A stretch of 64,000 bases of DNA from a bacterium (GCA_029564595.1 JAKQPS010000001.1:62001-126000), one strand, 5' to 3'; numbered from the stretch's first letter, positions 16,591 through 26,095 are shown. Notes: generated by a model not told the origin, from the letters alone. Program-made: numbers and translations.

Positions 16591-17139
16591 TTATCGACAT
16601 TTATTAGGCCTTTCGCTCCTTAACTTATCATAACTCTGAAATTTAACGATCATTTCATCAATGCTTTCTACGTTTGCTATCATTGTTGTGTCTTTCAGTG
16701 TTTCATACGCATTATCAATAGAGCCCTTTTTGAATTGGTAATAACTGAGTTCAAAACCACAATTCCATAATTCGCATTGTTGAGGGAAAGACACTTTTGT
16801 TTTAAGAATGATATCTATTGCTTTATTATAGTCCTGCTGGCAATCAGCATATAGCATAGCAATCCGCATGTTTAAAACAACGAACATGTATTCTCTGGAG
16901 GGATCGTTAATGCCTTCATCAAAATCTTTTTCAATGTGTTTGATGTGTTTTTCAAAAAGAAATATTGCAGGTTTAATACAATTACATTTTAACAACGTGT
17001 TGCCATATGCGGCAAAAAGAGTAGGATGGAAAAACGGCAAAACAACAATTGCCACTATAGCAAAGCTTAGTGTTACAATTGTTATATAAACGAAATAGCT
17101 TTTTGTAATATATCGTTTTGATGCGTTGACGAAACGCAT
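16591..17139 (-). CDS. Membrane-anchored helical (TPR-like) protein, AT-rich island gene 2
   Basis: A 182-residue protein. A basic N-terminus is followed by one membrane helix (about 17-37, FVYITIVTLSFAIVAIVVLP). The rest is helical, with patterns like tetratricopeptide repeats (LNMRIAMLYADCQQDYNKAI, GFELSYYQFKKGSIDNAYET), so it may bind a partner, perhaps the product of island gene 1. AGGAG lies ten bases before the ATG. Composition is AT-rich, like its neighbour and unlike the rest of the window. Family unknown. Confidence 0.7.
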   Translation of the reverse strand: MRFVNASKRYITKSYFVYITIVTLSFAIVAIVVLPFFHPTLFAAYGNTLLKCNCIKPAIFLFEKHIKHIEKDFDEGINDPSREYMFVVLNMRIAMLYADCQQDYNKAIDIILKTKVSFPQQCELWNCGFELSYYQFKKGSIDNAYETLKDTTMIANVESIDEMIVKFQSYDKLRSERPNKCR

Positions 17140-17616
17140 GAATAAGTGTCTCCTAATATAATGTTACAATCACCATCATAGACTATGAAGAAGATGACTT
17201 GGCGATAAGAGAACGAACCAATCCATTCTTTACTTCAGAGACTTTCATCAGTGTTGCCTCCGTGCGTTGTACTAGGTTGTTCGATATTTGTTAGGTCTTA
17301 ACGTAGTTGATCGGTTTGAACATGTGAAAAGAGGGCGGCTGGGGAGTGGATAGTGGTGCGGGCGCGAATGTGTGGTATGTCGCATTATCATGGCATTTAT
17401 GTGGCTATTATGAACGAATGAGGGCGATTTGGCAACGGGGTGTCAATTGCGGAAAGTTTGTAGTGGGGGGTGGTGTTGAAGGGGTGGGTAGAAAGGGAGG
17501 GGGGAATGGTGGATGTTATCTTTCAACGTGGAGACATGTATAAATAGTAAAAGAATATGCACCACGGAGTCACGAAGTCACAAAGGGAAAGCTTTATGGG
17601 GGGGAGGGGGGAGGGA
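17140..17616. other. Gene-free stretch with short repeats and a G-run tract
   Basis: I see no credible gene. The stretch contains three tandem 8-base units (CACGGAGT, CACGAAGT, CACAAAGG; 17563-17586) and the start of a purine tract whose G-runs (17598-17604, 17606-17611, 17613-17615, 17620-17625) fit a G-quadruplex pattern. The first 150 bases, upstream of island gene 2, are AT-rich and may hold its promoter. Confidence 0.6.
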
Positions 17617-17712
17617 AGAGGGGGGAATGAAATCCCTGAATGGCAAAGCGGCAATGAATTGCCGCACACCAAAGCGCGCGGAATTCGCGCGCGGTATTAG
17701 CTCAATATTTGG
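17617..17712 (+). repeat. Three-hairpin repeat, copy B
   Basis: Direct-strand copy of the element at 15485-15583. Hairpins: GGGAAT/AATCCC (17623-17636, one mismatch), GCGGCAAT/ATTGCCGC with GA loop (17648-17665), and GCGCGCG/CGCGCGC with loop GAATT (17674-17692). Relative to copy A the middle stem carries a paired substitution on both arms, so pairing is kept. Confidence 0.85.
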
Positions 17713-18060
17713 CGTGGAGTGGTAGGTTTTCCGAGTGGCGAAAAGCGGGTACAGGCATCGCTGGGTTGCGCGCTGCCAGTCCCTGTTTTTCACGATTGGC
17801 GCATGGGACGCTGGGAATTATTTCTCTCGCATATATCGAGCTTGGGTGTGGGGGCTGGAAGGGGTGTTGTCTATGTGTTCGGTTCAAACGGGGGGATGCG
17901 AAAGGCAAGTTTGGGAGCGGGGGCTGGAAGGTTATTGGGTTTTAACTGCTTCGTGAAATGCTCTTTTGATAGTTTTTTCGGGTTGATAAGCGGTATAATA
18001 ATCCGATTTGTGAATGTGAGCGCGGGACGGTGTTTTCGTCGTCGGCGTGGAGGCGGTGTT
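17713..18060 (+). other. Intergenic region ahead of pmbA/tldE
   Basis: The pmbA/tldE frame stays open upstream of 18061 here, but codon use is not coding-like and the family N-terminus begins at 18061. A consensus -10 box TATAAT lies at 17994-17999 with no good -35. GGGGCTGGAAGG occurs twice (about 17851 and 17920). Confidence 0.5.
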
Positions 18061-19401
18061 ATGGATAAAGATGGATTGCTTGAGTTGGCGTCTGAGGGGA
18101 CGCGCGCGGCAAAAGGCGCGGGCGATTGCGACACTCTGGCGGTGTATTCCCGGGAAGCGTCGGCTTTGATAGAGAAGAACACGGTGAAGGCGTGCGAGGT
18201 AGAATATTCGTCTGGTTTCAGCGTGAGGGCGATGTGCCGGGGCGGAGTTGGATTCGCGAGGTGCGCGGGGCTGAGCGCGGAAGAAGCGAGGGAGGCGGGA
18301 GCGGAGGCGGTGAGGATGGCGTGCGAGGCGGAGGCGGACCCGGATTTCGTCGCGCTGCCGGAGCCGGAAAGGGCTGTCGAGCCGCGCGGTCTTTTTGATT
18401 CGCGCACCGCTGAAATCGAGCCGTCGCGCGTTGTCGGCTGGTGTCTGGAATGTGTGGAGGCGGCGAAAGAGATAATGCCGGACATAGTGGTGAAATGCTC
18501 CGCCGGAGCCGGGTTCTCCAGACGCGCCCTCGCAAACTCAAGAGGCGTCGCCGTGGCCGAAGAACATTCTTCCGTCGGCCTGTCGGTGGTATGCGTTGCG
18601 AAACGCGGGGACGATGTAGGCTCTTATTACGATTACACGCTGGGGAGGAGTCTGGCGGACTTGAAGCCGCCCCGCGAAGTGGCGGTCGAGGCGGCGACGC
18701 GGGCGGTGTCTTTGCTCGGCGCGAGAAAAATTCCCGGCGGGAAATATCCGGCGCTGCTGGGGCCTCACGCGGCCTCCGACTTGGTTCGCGGCGTTATCGA
18801 CGCGGCGGACGCGGAAAGCATTCAACGAAAACGCTCATTCCTCGCGGGTCGCAGGGGAGAACGCATCGCCCCTTCCTTCTTCACAGTCATTGAGGACCCT
18901 CTGTTCGAGGCGGGCATTTATTCCTCGGCGGCGGACGGCGAGGGAGTCCCGCACCGAAAAGCCGCTCTTATCGATTCCGGAGTCCTCGCGGAGTATCTGC
19001 ACAATTCATACACGGCCAACAAGGCGGGAGAGCCGAACAACGGGCACGCTCACCGCTCGTCCCACATGTCGGATGTAGGGATAGCCGCTACGAACATAAG
19101 CGTCGCGCCGGGAGCGAGGACCGAGGCGAAGATTATCGCCGGGATGTCGCGGGGCCTGTTCATTCTGATGGCGTCGATAGCTCCGCACTCCGTCACCGGA
19201 CAGATTTCCGGCACGGTCGACCAAGGGTTCTGGATAGAGAACGGCGAGATAGCGTACCCAGTGAAAAACGTGATGATAGGCGGGGAGATATTCGAGTTTC
19301 TTGAATCGATCGAGGAAATGTCGTCCGACATGAGGCGCGAGCCGGGCAACGAGATGCCGTCGATGCTGGTGGGAGTTGCGCACATATCCGGCGGCGGCTG
19401 A
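18061..19401 (+). CDS. pmbA: TldE/PmbA-like subunit of a TldD-type metalloprotease
   Basis: A 446-residue protein, normal for PmbA (TldE). Family landmarks include SSGFSVRAMCRGGVGFA near the N-terminus, LLGPHAASDLVRGVI, and the C-terminal GMSRGLFI and GTVDQGFWIENGEIAYPVKN segments. TldE forms a heterodimer with TldD; TldD carries the HExxxH zinc site and the complex degrades unfolded peptides. This protein lacks HExxxH, so it is the partner subunit. No tldD is in the window, although the two are often adjacent. GGAGG lies eight bases before the ATG. Confidence 0.9.
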   Translation: MDKDGLLELASEGTRAAKGAGDCDTLAVYSREASALIEKNTVKACEVEYSSGFSVRAMCRGGVGFARCAGLSAEEAREAGAEAVRMACEAEADPDFVALPEPERAVEPRGLFDSRTAEIEPSRVVGWCLECVEAAKEIMPDIVVKCSAGAGFSRRALANSRGVAVAEEHSSVGLSVVCVAKRGDDVGSYYDYTLGRSLADLKPPREVAVEAATRAVSLLGARKIPGGKYPALLGPHAASDLVRGVIDAADAESIQRKRSFLAGRRGERIAPSFFTVIEDPLFEAGIYSSAADGEGVPHRKAALIDSGVLAEYLHNSYTANKAGEPNNGHAHRSSHMSDVGIAATNISVAPGARTEAKIIAGMSRGLFILMASIAPHSVTGQISGTVDQGFWIENGEIAYPVKNVMIGGEIFEFLESIEEMSSDMRREPGNEMPSMLVGVAHISGGG

Positions 19402-19483
19402 GCGGGGAGTCCGGCGGCTGCTCGTTGACGCGCCGCCCGCTCGCCGATATCATGTCTAAGTACGAAAGAGAGAACGGGTTTAG

Positions 19484-20785
19484 ATGAGCGACACGCCGAT
19501 ATCCGCAAGCGAAGTGATTGAAGAGCACGCGCTTTGCGACCTCGAATCCATCCTCGCGTCGGCGAAAGAGCCGTACTACTGCGTTGACGCTCTGCGGGAC
19601 CCGCGAACGAAACGAAAACTGATCGACCCCCGCAGCGTTCTCACTCCCGGAATCGTCCGCAACCTCTGCGACTCTTGGGGCGTCAACCGGGACAAAGTCA
19701 TCCGAGTGACGCGGGACATCGACGCGGTGGACGAGTTTCTGGATGTGTCCACAAAATCGATATCCCACTACGCCAACCAGATGCACAGGTATCTGACCGG
19801 AATATTCACGGTGGAGAAACCGGGATACAAGGCGGAAGTGCAGGGGCTGGCGGCGAGCGCGGCGGAGATGCTCGAAGGGGTTCTGGGATACGACAAGATA
19901 CTTGAAGGATTGAGCGTCGGACCGGCGGACATCAGGCCGGTTTCATCATATTACGATCATCTTGTGAACACGGCGGTTTATTGGCTGGCGGCTATGGCGC
20001 GGCTCAACCGGGAACGCGCATCCGAGGCGGGTTCGATAGAAGTGTGGCGCTCGAAAAGCAAAGATGAAATGAACCGCCTAGCAGGCCCACGCGGCGCGAA
20101 GGTGGACCCTCCTCTTTATTACGACTATTACGGCTGGGAACGCGCCGCAGGCGACATCCAGCAATCAAAAAAAGGCGACCTCAGCCTCGTCCTCAGCGGA
20201 TTCTTCGCGGCGCTCTTTCACGACGCCGCGTTCCTCGACGAGCCGGAGATTCTCATTTCCGTCAAAGGCCGCATAGATGGAAAACTGACGGCGCACGTGG
20301 ACGCGTCTAACAAAGTTATCAAAGACCGCCTTGCCATCCTTCACGACGAGCGCCCGCTTGCCCGAAACATTATCAAGAACCACCATGAACTGGCGGACGG
20401 CTCAGGATATCCCGCCGGAAAAAAAGAAAAAGACCTTCACCTGTTCGCGCAGATACTTTCGGTGTGCGACATGTACGACGAATACGCGACGAAGTTCACG
20501 CGGGGGAAAGTCGTCAGGCTAATCCTTCAGGGAACTGGCAGAGGATTCACGGGCGACGCCGTCCGCGCCTTCCTCTCCATCCTCAACCCTTACGAGCAGG
20601 GCGAAAGGCTGAATGTTTACGAGTTGAAGAACAGCGAACCGGCCGCCCTCGCGGAAGTTCTTCCTTCTGAAAACCGCCTCAGGCCGCTGATAAAAATCAT
20701 CGAGAAACTATCCCCGGCGTTCCCTGCGGCTCCCGGCTCGGACATGGATCTCTCCCTGCCCGACAACGCGGGTTATTTCGTGTGA
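19484..20785 (+). CDS. HD-GYP domain protein with altered HD motif
   Basis: A 433-residue protein. Residues about 1-130 are an unrecognised helical region. The rest is an HD-GYP hydrolase with first His in YYDHLVNTAVYW, the HD pair in LFHDAAFLDEPE, HHELADGSGYP, and the closing Asp in SVCDMYDEYAT. HD-GYP enzymes hydrolyse cyclic di-GMP with a bi- or trinuclear iron site. The usual HDxGK has lost its Lys (HDAAF), so activity is uncertain. There is no membrane helix, so it is cytoplasmic. No diguanylate cyclase lies nearby. It is convergent with the metallophosphoesterase, four bases apart. Confidence 0.85.
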   Translation: MSDTPISASEVIEEHALCDLESILASAKEPYYCVDALRDPRTKRKLIDPRSVLTPGIVRNLCDSWGVNRDKVIRVTRDIDAVDEFLDVSTKSISHYANQMHRYLTGIFTVEKPGYKAEVQGLAASAAEMLEGVLGYDKILEGLSVGPADIRPVSSYYDHLVNTAVYWLAAMARLNRERASEAGSIEVWRSKSKDEMNRLAGPRGAKVDPPLYYDYYGWERAAGDIQQSKKGDLSLVLSGFFAALFHDAAFLDEPEILISVKGRIDGKLTAHVDASNKVIKDRLAILHDERPLARNIIKNHHELADGSGYPAGKKEKDLHLFAQILSVCDMYDEYATKFTRGKVVRLILQGTGRGFTGDAVRAFLSILNPYEQGERLNVYELKNSEPAALAEVLPSENRLRPLIKIIEKLSPAFPAAPGSDMDLSLPDNAGYFV

Positions 20786-20789
20786 GACG

Positions 20790-22046
20790 TCAGTTTGTTT
20801 TCGTCAGTTCGAAAGAGTCGAAAAGTTCGCCTGTCACATTGTAGGACTCGTATGTCAGTTTATCCCCGTTGATTCTTACAACCTGAAAAAGCTGTGTCTG
20901 CGTCCCCGTTTTCGCCATGATATCTTTGTACAACTCGCTGGGCTTGTACTGTTTCGGGCCTGTCACGGTGACCACGTACACCGTGCCTTTGTCCTTGCGT
21001 TTTTTATCTTTGAAAACTTTGTGAGTCCTTCCGTATGTGTGGTCGTGTCCCTGAAGGACGAGGTCGACGCCGTGTTTGTCGAAAATATCGGTGAACAGCA
21101 TCTTGTGATAAGGGTTGTCACGGTTTCCGGCGGTGGAGTAGAACGGCTGATGGATGGAGACGATGGTCCACTTGCGGGGATTGTCTCGCAGGACTTTCTT
21201 TAGCCATTTTGCCTGTTCCTCAAGGCGTTCGTTGCCGTTAAGCGTCACGAAGAGCGCGCCTTGATAGTCGATGTAGTAAGAAGCTTCCTTGAGTTCTTCC
21301 AAGCCTGCCGGGCCATTTTCCGGGAAAGTGAACTGAGGCCGCCAGAGATAGGTCAGGCCCTCGGTGACCCCCATCGTTTTCCTATATTCGTGGTTGCCCG
21401 GAAGCAATATCATGGGGATTGAGCGGGGTATCCAGCCGATGGCGTCGTAGAATTCCCGCCACTCATCGTCGTTTTCCCCGTTGTTGACGATGTCGCCGAC
21501 GAACAGCCAGAACGCAGCGTCGGGCGCTTTCATCTGCGCCGCCCGGAATACCCGCGAACACATGGATTCGATTTCGTTCTGCGGGTCTCCAAGATAAACG
21601 AACGAGAACGGCTCGTCGTTCGCAGCCGCCGTTCGGAAGTGGTTCCATTCGCTCCATCCTGCCGGGCTTCCAACCCTGTATGCGTACAGCGTGGAGGGTT
21701 TCAGCGATTCAAAAACCACGGAATGGTAATAAACGGGATTCGCGCCATCAATTTTGACGGTCTCGGTTTTTGCCGCCGCTGAAACCGCCTTGTCCCTGAA
21801 ATCGGGAGCGGCCGTCGCGACGGCGATCTGCGCTTGCGGGTTCTCCACCGCATCGGTCGTTCTCCAAGTGACGGCCATTGAGGTGGTGGGGTTCTGTGTG
21901 GGATTGAGAATGATTCTCTCTGGTCTGGAGGACGGCGCGCTGCCCGCCGGGCCGGCGCAATCGACGCAGATTGTGAATATAAGAAAAAACGCGACCAAAC
22001 CCGCGCCCGCTCTTGCTCCCATGATTCTTGTTTTCAGTCCATTCAT
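20790..22046 (-). CDS. Secreted purple-acid-phosphatase-like metallophosphoesterase
   Basis: A 418-residue protein with N-terminal signal (hydrophobic stretch about 14-30). A fibronectin-like domain (about 40-135, TSMAVTWRTTD, LKPSTLYAYRVGS) as in purple acid phosphatases precedes a calcineurin-like metallophosphoesterase with GDPQ, GDIVNNGE, GNHE, a His in SIHQPF, and GHDH. These residues bind the dinuclear metal centre. Expected role: phosphate-ester hydrolysis in the periplasm or outside; the substrate is unknown. It is divergent from a second metallophosphoesterase gene at 22288. Confidence 0.88.
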   Translation of the reverse strand: MNGLKTRIMGARAGAGLVAFFLIFTICVDCAGPAGSAPSSRPERIILNPTQNPTTSMAVTWRTTDAVENPQAQIAVATAAPDFRDKAVSAAAKTETVKIDGANPVYYHSVVFESLKPSTLYAYRVGSPAGWSEWNHFRTAAANDEPFSFVYLGDPQNEIESMCSRVFRAAQMKAPDAAFWLFVGDIVNNGENDDEWREFYDAIGWIPRSIPMILLPGNHEYRKTMGVTEGLTYLWRPQFTFPENGPAGLEELKEASYYIDYQGALFVTLNGNERLEEQAKWLKKVLRDNPRKWTIVSIHQPFYSTAGNRDNPYHKMLFTDIFDKHGVDLVLQGHDHTYGRTHKVFKDKKRKDKGTVYVVTVTGPKQYKPSELYKDIMAKTGTQTQLFQVVRINGDKLTYESYNVTGELFDSFELTKTN

Positions 22047-22182
22047 TTGCCATCCTCCCGATTTGATGCCGACCAGCCGACCAATGGCTTTTATTATATA
22101 TCAATCGTGGTTTCCCGCTACTGGAAGTTTTTAGACAAGGGCGAAGATTCTGACAGCGAAACGCGCTCGCGGCTCACATATA

Positions 22183-22212
22183 TTGGATTTCAAAATGAGT
22201 ATTGGATAGAAT
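22183..22212 (+). promoter_or_regulatory. Possible promoter for the CarboxypepD/metallophosphoesterase gene
   Basis: TTGGAT (22183-22188), 18 bases, TAGAAT (22207-22212), about 75 bases before the ATG at 22288. Confidence 0.4.
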
Positions 22213-22287
22213 ACATCAATTGGGCCTGAAACGGCGGCGCGCTCTGAGGGCGGCCGTCGAGGCCATTGCGACAGGGGAGATGCGCGG

Positions 22288-24324
22288 ATGAGAAAGATGT
22301 GTATAGCGGCAGCGGCGCTAGCGCTGAGTTTGACATGCAACAGTTTGGTTTTGCGCGCGCAGGAACAGACGGCAGCGGGAGCGGGTGTTTTTTCGGAGGC
22401 GGTTTTCGAGGCGGAGGCTGGCGGCGTTGTGGTTTATGACGCTGCGGACTGGAAACAGATGAGGATGGACACGCTGTCCGGAGGCGCGGCGGTCGCGACT
22501 GAAAAGCGCGGAGCGGCGATGGAATTTGATTTCACAGGCGAGGCTGTCGCGGGTGATTTTGTGATTGGAAAGACGGGCGGGAGGGCGCTGGCTTCGGTAG
22601 ACGGGCGGCCCGCCGCCACAATCGACCTTTACAAAAACATTATGACGCCGTCGCCTGAAAGGATAGTTCTGGCGAACGGATTGAAGCCGGGCGCGCACAA
22701 ATTGCGTCTGGAGATTCTCAACGAATCGAATCCGGGCAGCAAGGGGGCGCTGGTGGCGGTGGACGCGTTGCGCGCCGCTTCGGCGTCATACGGAGCGGTG
22801 TCCGGGACTCTGGAATGCGTTCACAACGAGGGATTGCCAGTGACGCGGGCGAAGATTTCGGCGACGGTAGATTCTGTTGAGCTTAGGGCGATAACGGGGG
22901 TGTCCGGCGAGTTCGTTTTCAACGCTCTGCCGCCGGGCGAGTACGTTTTGAGGTTCGAGAAGCCGGGTTTCGAGCCGCTTGAAAAAACGGCGTTGAAAAT
23001 TGAATCCGGAGAGGAGATTTCGCTCGGGCGAGTGATGTTCGAGGAGAGAATCGGAGCGAGGCCGTTGAAGGATATCCGGATGCCGAACAGGGCAAGGCCG
23101 GCGCTCGCGAGACCGGGGGACGAGTTTGTGATCGAAGTTATCGCGCCTGCGGAGGCGGGCGGGTGGAGCGCGTCGCTCGAAAATGAGTTTGCAAACTATC
23201 CATTGGAAATCGCCGGCGCTTCGTTCAATCCGGATAATGGGCGCTGGACGTTGAAGGCCGTTGTCCCCGGCGGCGCATCTTCCCTGCTGTACGGACTAAG
23301 AGTCAAATTCGGCGGCGGAGAGGATTTTCAACCCCGCTCGGTTATGGTGTCGCCGGAATTTAAGAATTCCATCCGAGTGGTTCATCTCACGGACGTGCAT
23401 GTTTACAAGTCGGAAAGCCTTTTCGAGGTATATAAGAAGTTGGCGGAAGAAATAAATCTGGTGAACCCTGACCTAGTGGTGATCACGGGAGACCTGACGG
23501 ACACGACGGGATACACAAGCGAGCGGTGGCCGGAATCCGACCAGTATCCGGCAATGCTGGACCTGTGGAATTCCTACAATGCGCCGGTTTTTATAGTTCC
23601 CGGCAATCACGACTTAAGCCCGTATAAAAAAGAAGAGGACTACTTGGTATGGAATAGATATTTCGACACGACCGATTTCAGTTTCGACTATGGCGCGTAT
23701 CATTTCACGGCGTTCGACAACTCATTCGTTTACAGGTCGGGCGGGAGCGACGAGCCGCACGCGGAAGACCTTTCGCCGGAGCAGCTTGAATGGCTGGACG
23801 CGGACCTAGCGGCGGCGTCTGGCGCTTTGATGCGGATAATCATGTTCCACGTGCCTCTGCACAATACGGACTCAAAAGTGAAAGATATAGCCGCGCGGCG
23901 CGATGTCAGGCTTGCGCTGTATGGCCACTTGCACATGGATGTGGTGGACAAGCTGCCTCCTGTGGCGTACGTTCAGACTGGGGCGGCGTTCGAAGGCTCC
24001 TACCGGGTTTTGGATTTGGCGGACGGGCGCGTTGTGGAAATGAACGCGAAGAAAGACGGTTTCACTGCGTTCAAAACGGGAATGGTCATGTCGGCGTCAA
24101 AACGCGCGGAAGACGGGCGCGCGGTGGCGATAAAGGCGAAGAATTCCGGAACTATGGCGTTGCCGAACGCGGCGGCGCGGATCGAAATGCCGGCAGCGAA
24201 AGGATATTCATGCGACGGCTGCTCCGTCGTGTCGCGTTTTGACAAAGACGGCAAGACTCTAGTCACAATAAACTTCGACATCCCCTCGAAGGGAACGGCG
24301 TCCGCCGTGTTGACCGCTGAATGA
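22288..24324 (+). CDS. Secreted metallophosphoesterase with carboxypeptidase-regulatory-like domain
   Basis: A 678-residue protein. Signal peptide about 1-24, a carbohydrate-binding-like beta region (30-165), a CarboxypepD regulatory-like domain (about 170-250, GVSGEFVFNALPPGEYVLRF), then a metallophosphoesterase: HLTDVHV, VVITGDLTD, VPGNHD, MFHVPLH and YGHLHMD. The C-terminal 90 residues look like another beta domain. It should act outside the inner membrane on an unknown phosphoester. The start has GGGGAG about eight bases upstream. The divergent neighbour is a different metallophosphoesterase family, so both may serve phosphate scavenging from one control region. Confidence 0.87.
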   Translation: MRKMCIAAAALALSLTCNSLVLRAQEQTAAGAGVFSEAVFEAEAGGVVVYDAADWKQMRMDTLSGGAAVATEKRGAAMEFDFTGEAVAGDFVIGKTGGRALASVDGRPAATIDLYKNIMTPSPERIVLANGLKPGAHKLRLEILNESNPGSKGALVAVDALRAASASYGAVSGTLECVHNEGLPVTRAKISATVDSVELRAITGVSGEFVFNALPPGEYVLRFEKPGFEPLEKTALKIESGEEISLGRVMFEERIGARPLKDIRMPNRARPALARPGDEFVIEVIAPAEAGGWSASLENEFANYPLEIAGASFNPDNGRWTLKAVVPGGASSLLYGLRVKFGGGEDFQPRSVMVSPEFKNSIRVVHLTDVHVYKSESLFEVYKKLAEEINLVNPDLVVITGDLTDTTGYTSERWPESDQYPAMLDLWNSYNAPVFIVPGNHDLSPYKKEEDYLVWNRYFDTTDFSFDYGAYHFTAFDNSFVYRSGGSDEPHAEDLSPEQLEWLDADLAAASGALMRIIMFHVPLHNTDSKVKDIAARRDVRLALYGHLHMDVVDKLPPVAYVQTGAAFEGSYRVLDLADGRVVEMNAKKDGFTAFKTGMVMSASKRAEDGRAVAIKAKNSGTMALPNAAARIEMPAAKGYSCDGCSVVSRFDKDGKTLVTINFDIPSKGTASAVLTAE

Positions 24325-24391
24325 CAATCCTGACAGAGACGAGAAATAACTTGCGTCGGCGGGAATCCGCTTGAGCAAAAGAGGCCCCGGA

Positions 24392-26095
24392 ATGGCGTCC
24401 GCAAACGCGTTTAAGAGCGGGGACACCGACCGCGAGAAGGTCGGCAGGTTCGTGGCGGGCAGTTCTTTGCTCTTCGTTGTGTCCGCGGCGTCGGGAGTGA
24501 TGCAATTCGCGTGGTCGGCCACGATGCAGAGGCTGCTCGGGCCAGAGGGATTCAGCCTGACCGGGCCTTTCCTGAACCTATTCTGGTTATTGTCGCTGGC
24601 GACGTCCTTCGGCGTTCCGCAAGCGATGATGACATTCATATCCGACAGGCGGCACAGGGATCCTGAAGGAGCGGCGCTGATAATGTCGGAAGGCACGAGG
24701 TTGCTGGTGGCGATGGGGGCGCTGTTCTGCGGGGCGGCTGCCGCCGCGCTCGTCGCAATTTACGGCGCTTCACCCGCCGCCAATGTTTATTCCGGACTCG
24801 CATGGCTGATGATAGTATCGGTGGCGGGAAAGCAGATGTACATGTCGTTTTTCGCCACAGCGGGCGGGATTCAAAGGATGGACCTTCTGGCGGCGTGCAA
24901 CATAGTGTTTCCGATAGCGATGCTGGGGTCTTCGGTGGGCATGGTTTACGCGGCAAAGACATACTGGCCGGGGAGCCAAGCCGCCGGGATACTGGCCGGG
25001 GCAGGGGGAGTGGCGTTCGCGTCGGTGGCGCAGTGCATTGTGTCGCTGGCGATGTTCCGGCGAGCGGAATTGAGTTTAAAACGGATTTTCACGTGGAGGG
25101 CGGGCTGGGGAGAATCGAAACGGTTGCTGTCGTTTGGGTGGGTGGCGGCGCTCGCGGTCATCGCGGCGTCAGGCGTGCAGTTCCTTCCTCCGGCGGTGGT
25201 GTCGTTCGCGGCGCACAGCTCGGCGCTAGGCGGCGCGGCTCCTGAAAAAATCATTAACGCCGGTCGATTCTGCGCCGCGTTCACTTACGCAATGGCCCCG
25301 ATGTTGCTGATCGGCATGGTGATGGCGATAGTCCCCGCGATCTCCGAAGCGGAATCGAAGAAGAACCCGGAATTGATGCAGAGGTATTTTGACCTTGCCG
25401 TTAAATACGCGCTCTCGATAATAATGCTGATGATGGCGATATACGCCGTTAGCGCGGGGACGATAGTGGAGCTTTTCAGCGGGAAGGAATTTCCGCGCGG
25501 GAGCATGGGGCCGCTGACGCTGACGCTTTTCGCGGGGATGAGCGCGGGCATGCTCGGGATGCTGACCGTCAACGTGCTTGTGGGGATAAAAAAGCCGGCG
25601 GCCCCCGCGGCGGTTTCGTTGGCGATGACAGCGTCGGTTGTGGCGGCTCTCGCCGCGGCGGAGGTTTATTCGGACTCCGTGTTGACGGCGGCCGGGGCTT
25701 TCAGCGCTACGGTTTTTATGGGGCTGGCGGCTCTGCTATACTGTTTAAAAAGGCTCGGCGGAATAATATGGCCGTGGAAGACAGTGGCTAGGCCGACGGC
25801 CGCCGCGATCGCCGCCGCCGCTGCGCTCCGCGCTCTGCCTTTTGATTCGGTGTCAGTGGCGGCAGTAGCGGCGGCATGTGTCTGCGGCTCCGTTTTTTAT
25901 CTGGTCGCGCTCGGACTGGCCGGAGGCATAGACTCGGACGACTTCGACATGGCGCGGGACACTTTCAGGTCAAGCGGCGCGGGGATCGTCGTCCCGGCGA
26001 TTGACGCGATGGAAAAGTTTTTTAGGCTAAGTCCTTTGTTCGCAAAGCCGCGCGCGGGGAGTGCTGTTAGTCAGGAATCCGGCGATGGCGGTTGA
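24392..26095 (+). CDS. Polysaccharide-type flippase (MATE/MOP superfamily)
   Basis: A 567-residue integral membrane protein with about 14 predicted helices. The N-terminal part (VGRFVAGSSLLFVVSAASGV, MQRLLGPEGFSL, SFGVPQAMMTFIS) matches Wzx/oligosaccharide flippases. These export lipid-linked sugars across the inner membrane. No glycosyltransferases are adjacent, so the cargo is unknown; a MurJ role is less likely but not excluded. ATG at 24392 is chosen for GAGG seven bases upstream; TTG at 24371 is the alternative and would add seven residues. Confidence 0.8.
   Translation: MASANAFKSGDTDREKVGRFVAGSSLLFVVSAASGVMQFAWSATMQRLLGPEGFSLTGPFLNLFWLLSLATSFGVPQAMMTFISDRRHRDPEGAALIMSEGTRLLVAMGALFCGAAAAALVAIYGASPAANVYSGLAWLMIVSVAGKQMYMSFFATAGGIQRMDLLAACNIVFPIAMLGSSVGMVYAAKTYWPGSQAAGILAGAGGVAFASVAQCIVSLAMFRRAELSLKRIFTWRAGWGESKRLLSFGWVAALAVIAASGVQFLPPAVVSFAAHSSALGGAAPEKIINAGRFCAAFTYAMAPMLLIGMVMAIVPAISEAESKKNPELMQRYFDLAVKYALSIIMLMMAIYAVSAGTIVELFSGKEFPRGSMGPLTLTLFAGMSAGMLGMLTVNVLVGIKKPAAPAAVSLAMTASVVAALAAAEVYSDSVLTAAGAFSATVFMGLAALLYCLKRLGGIIWPWKTVARPTAAAIAAAAALRALPFDSVSVAAVAAACVCGSVFYLVALGLAGGIDSDDFDMARDTFRSSGAGIVVPAIDAMEKFFRLSPLFAKPRAGSAVSQESGDGG

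Noticed and set aside
15485-17712. Insertion sequence
   Set aside because: Inverted ends are present, but neither gene has transposase motifs (DDE or HUH), and no target duplication was recognised.
17719-18060. Upstream extension of the pmbA/tldE frame
   Set aside because: The extension is open but low in coding character; the ATG at 18061 has a ribosome site and gives the normal family length.
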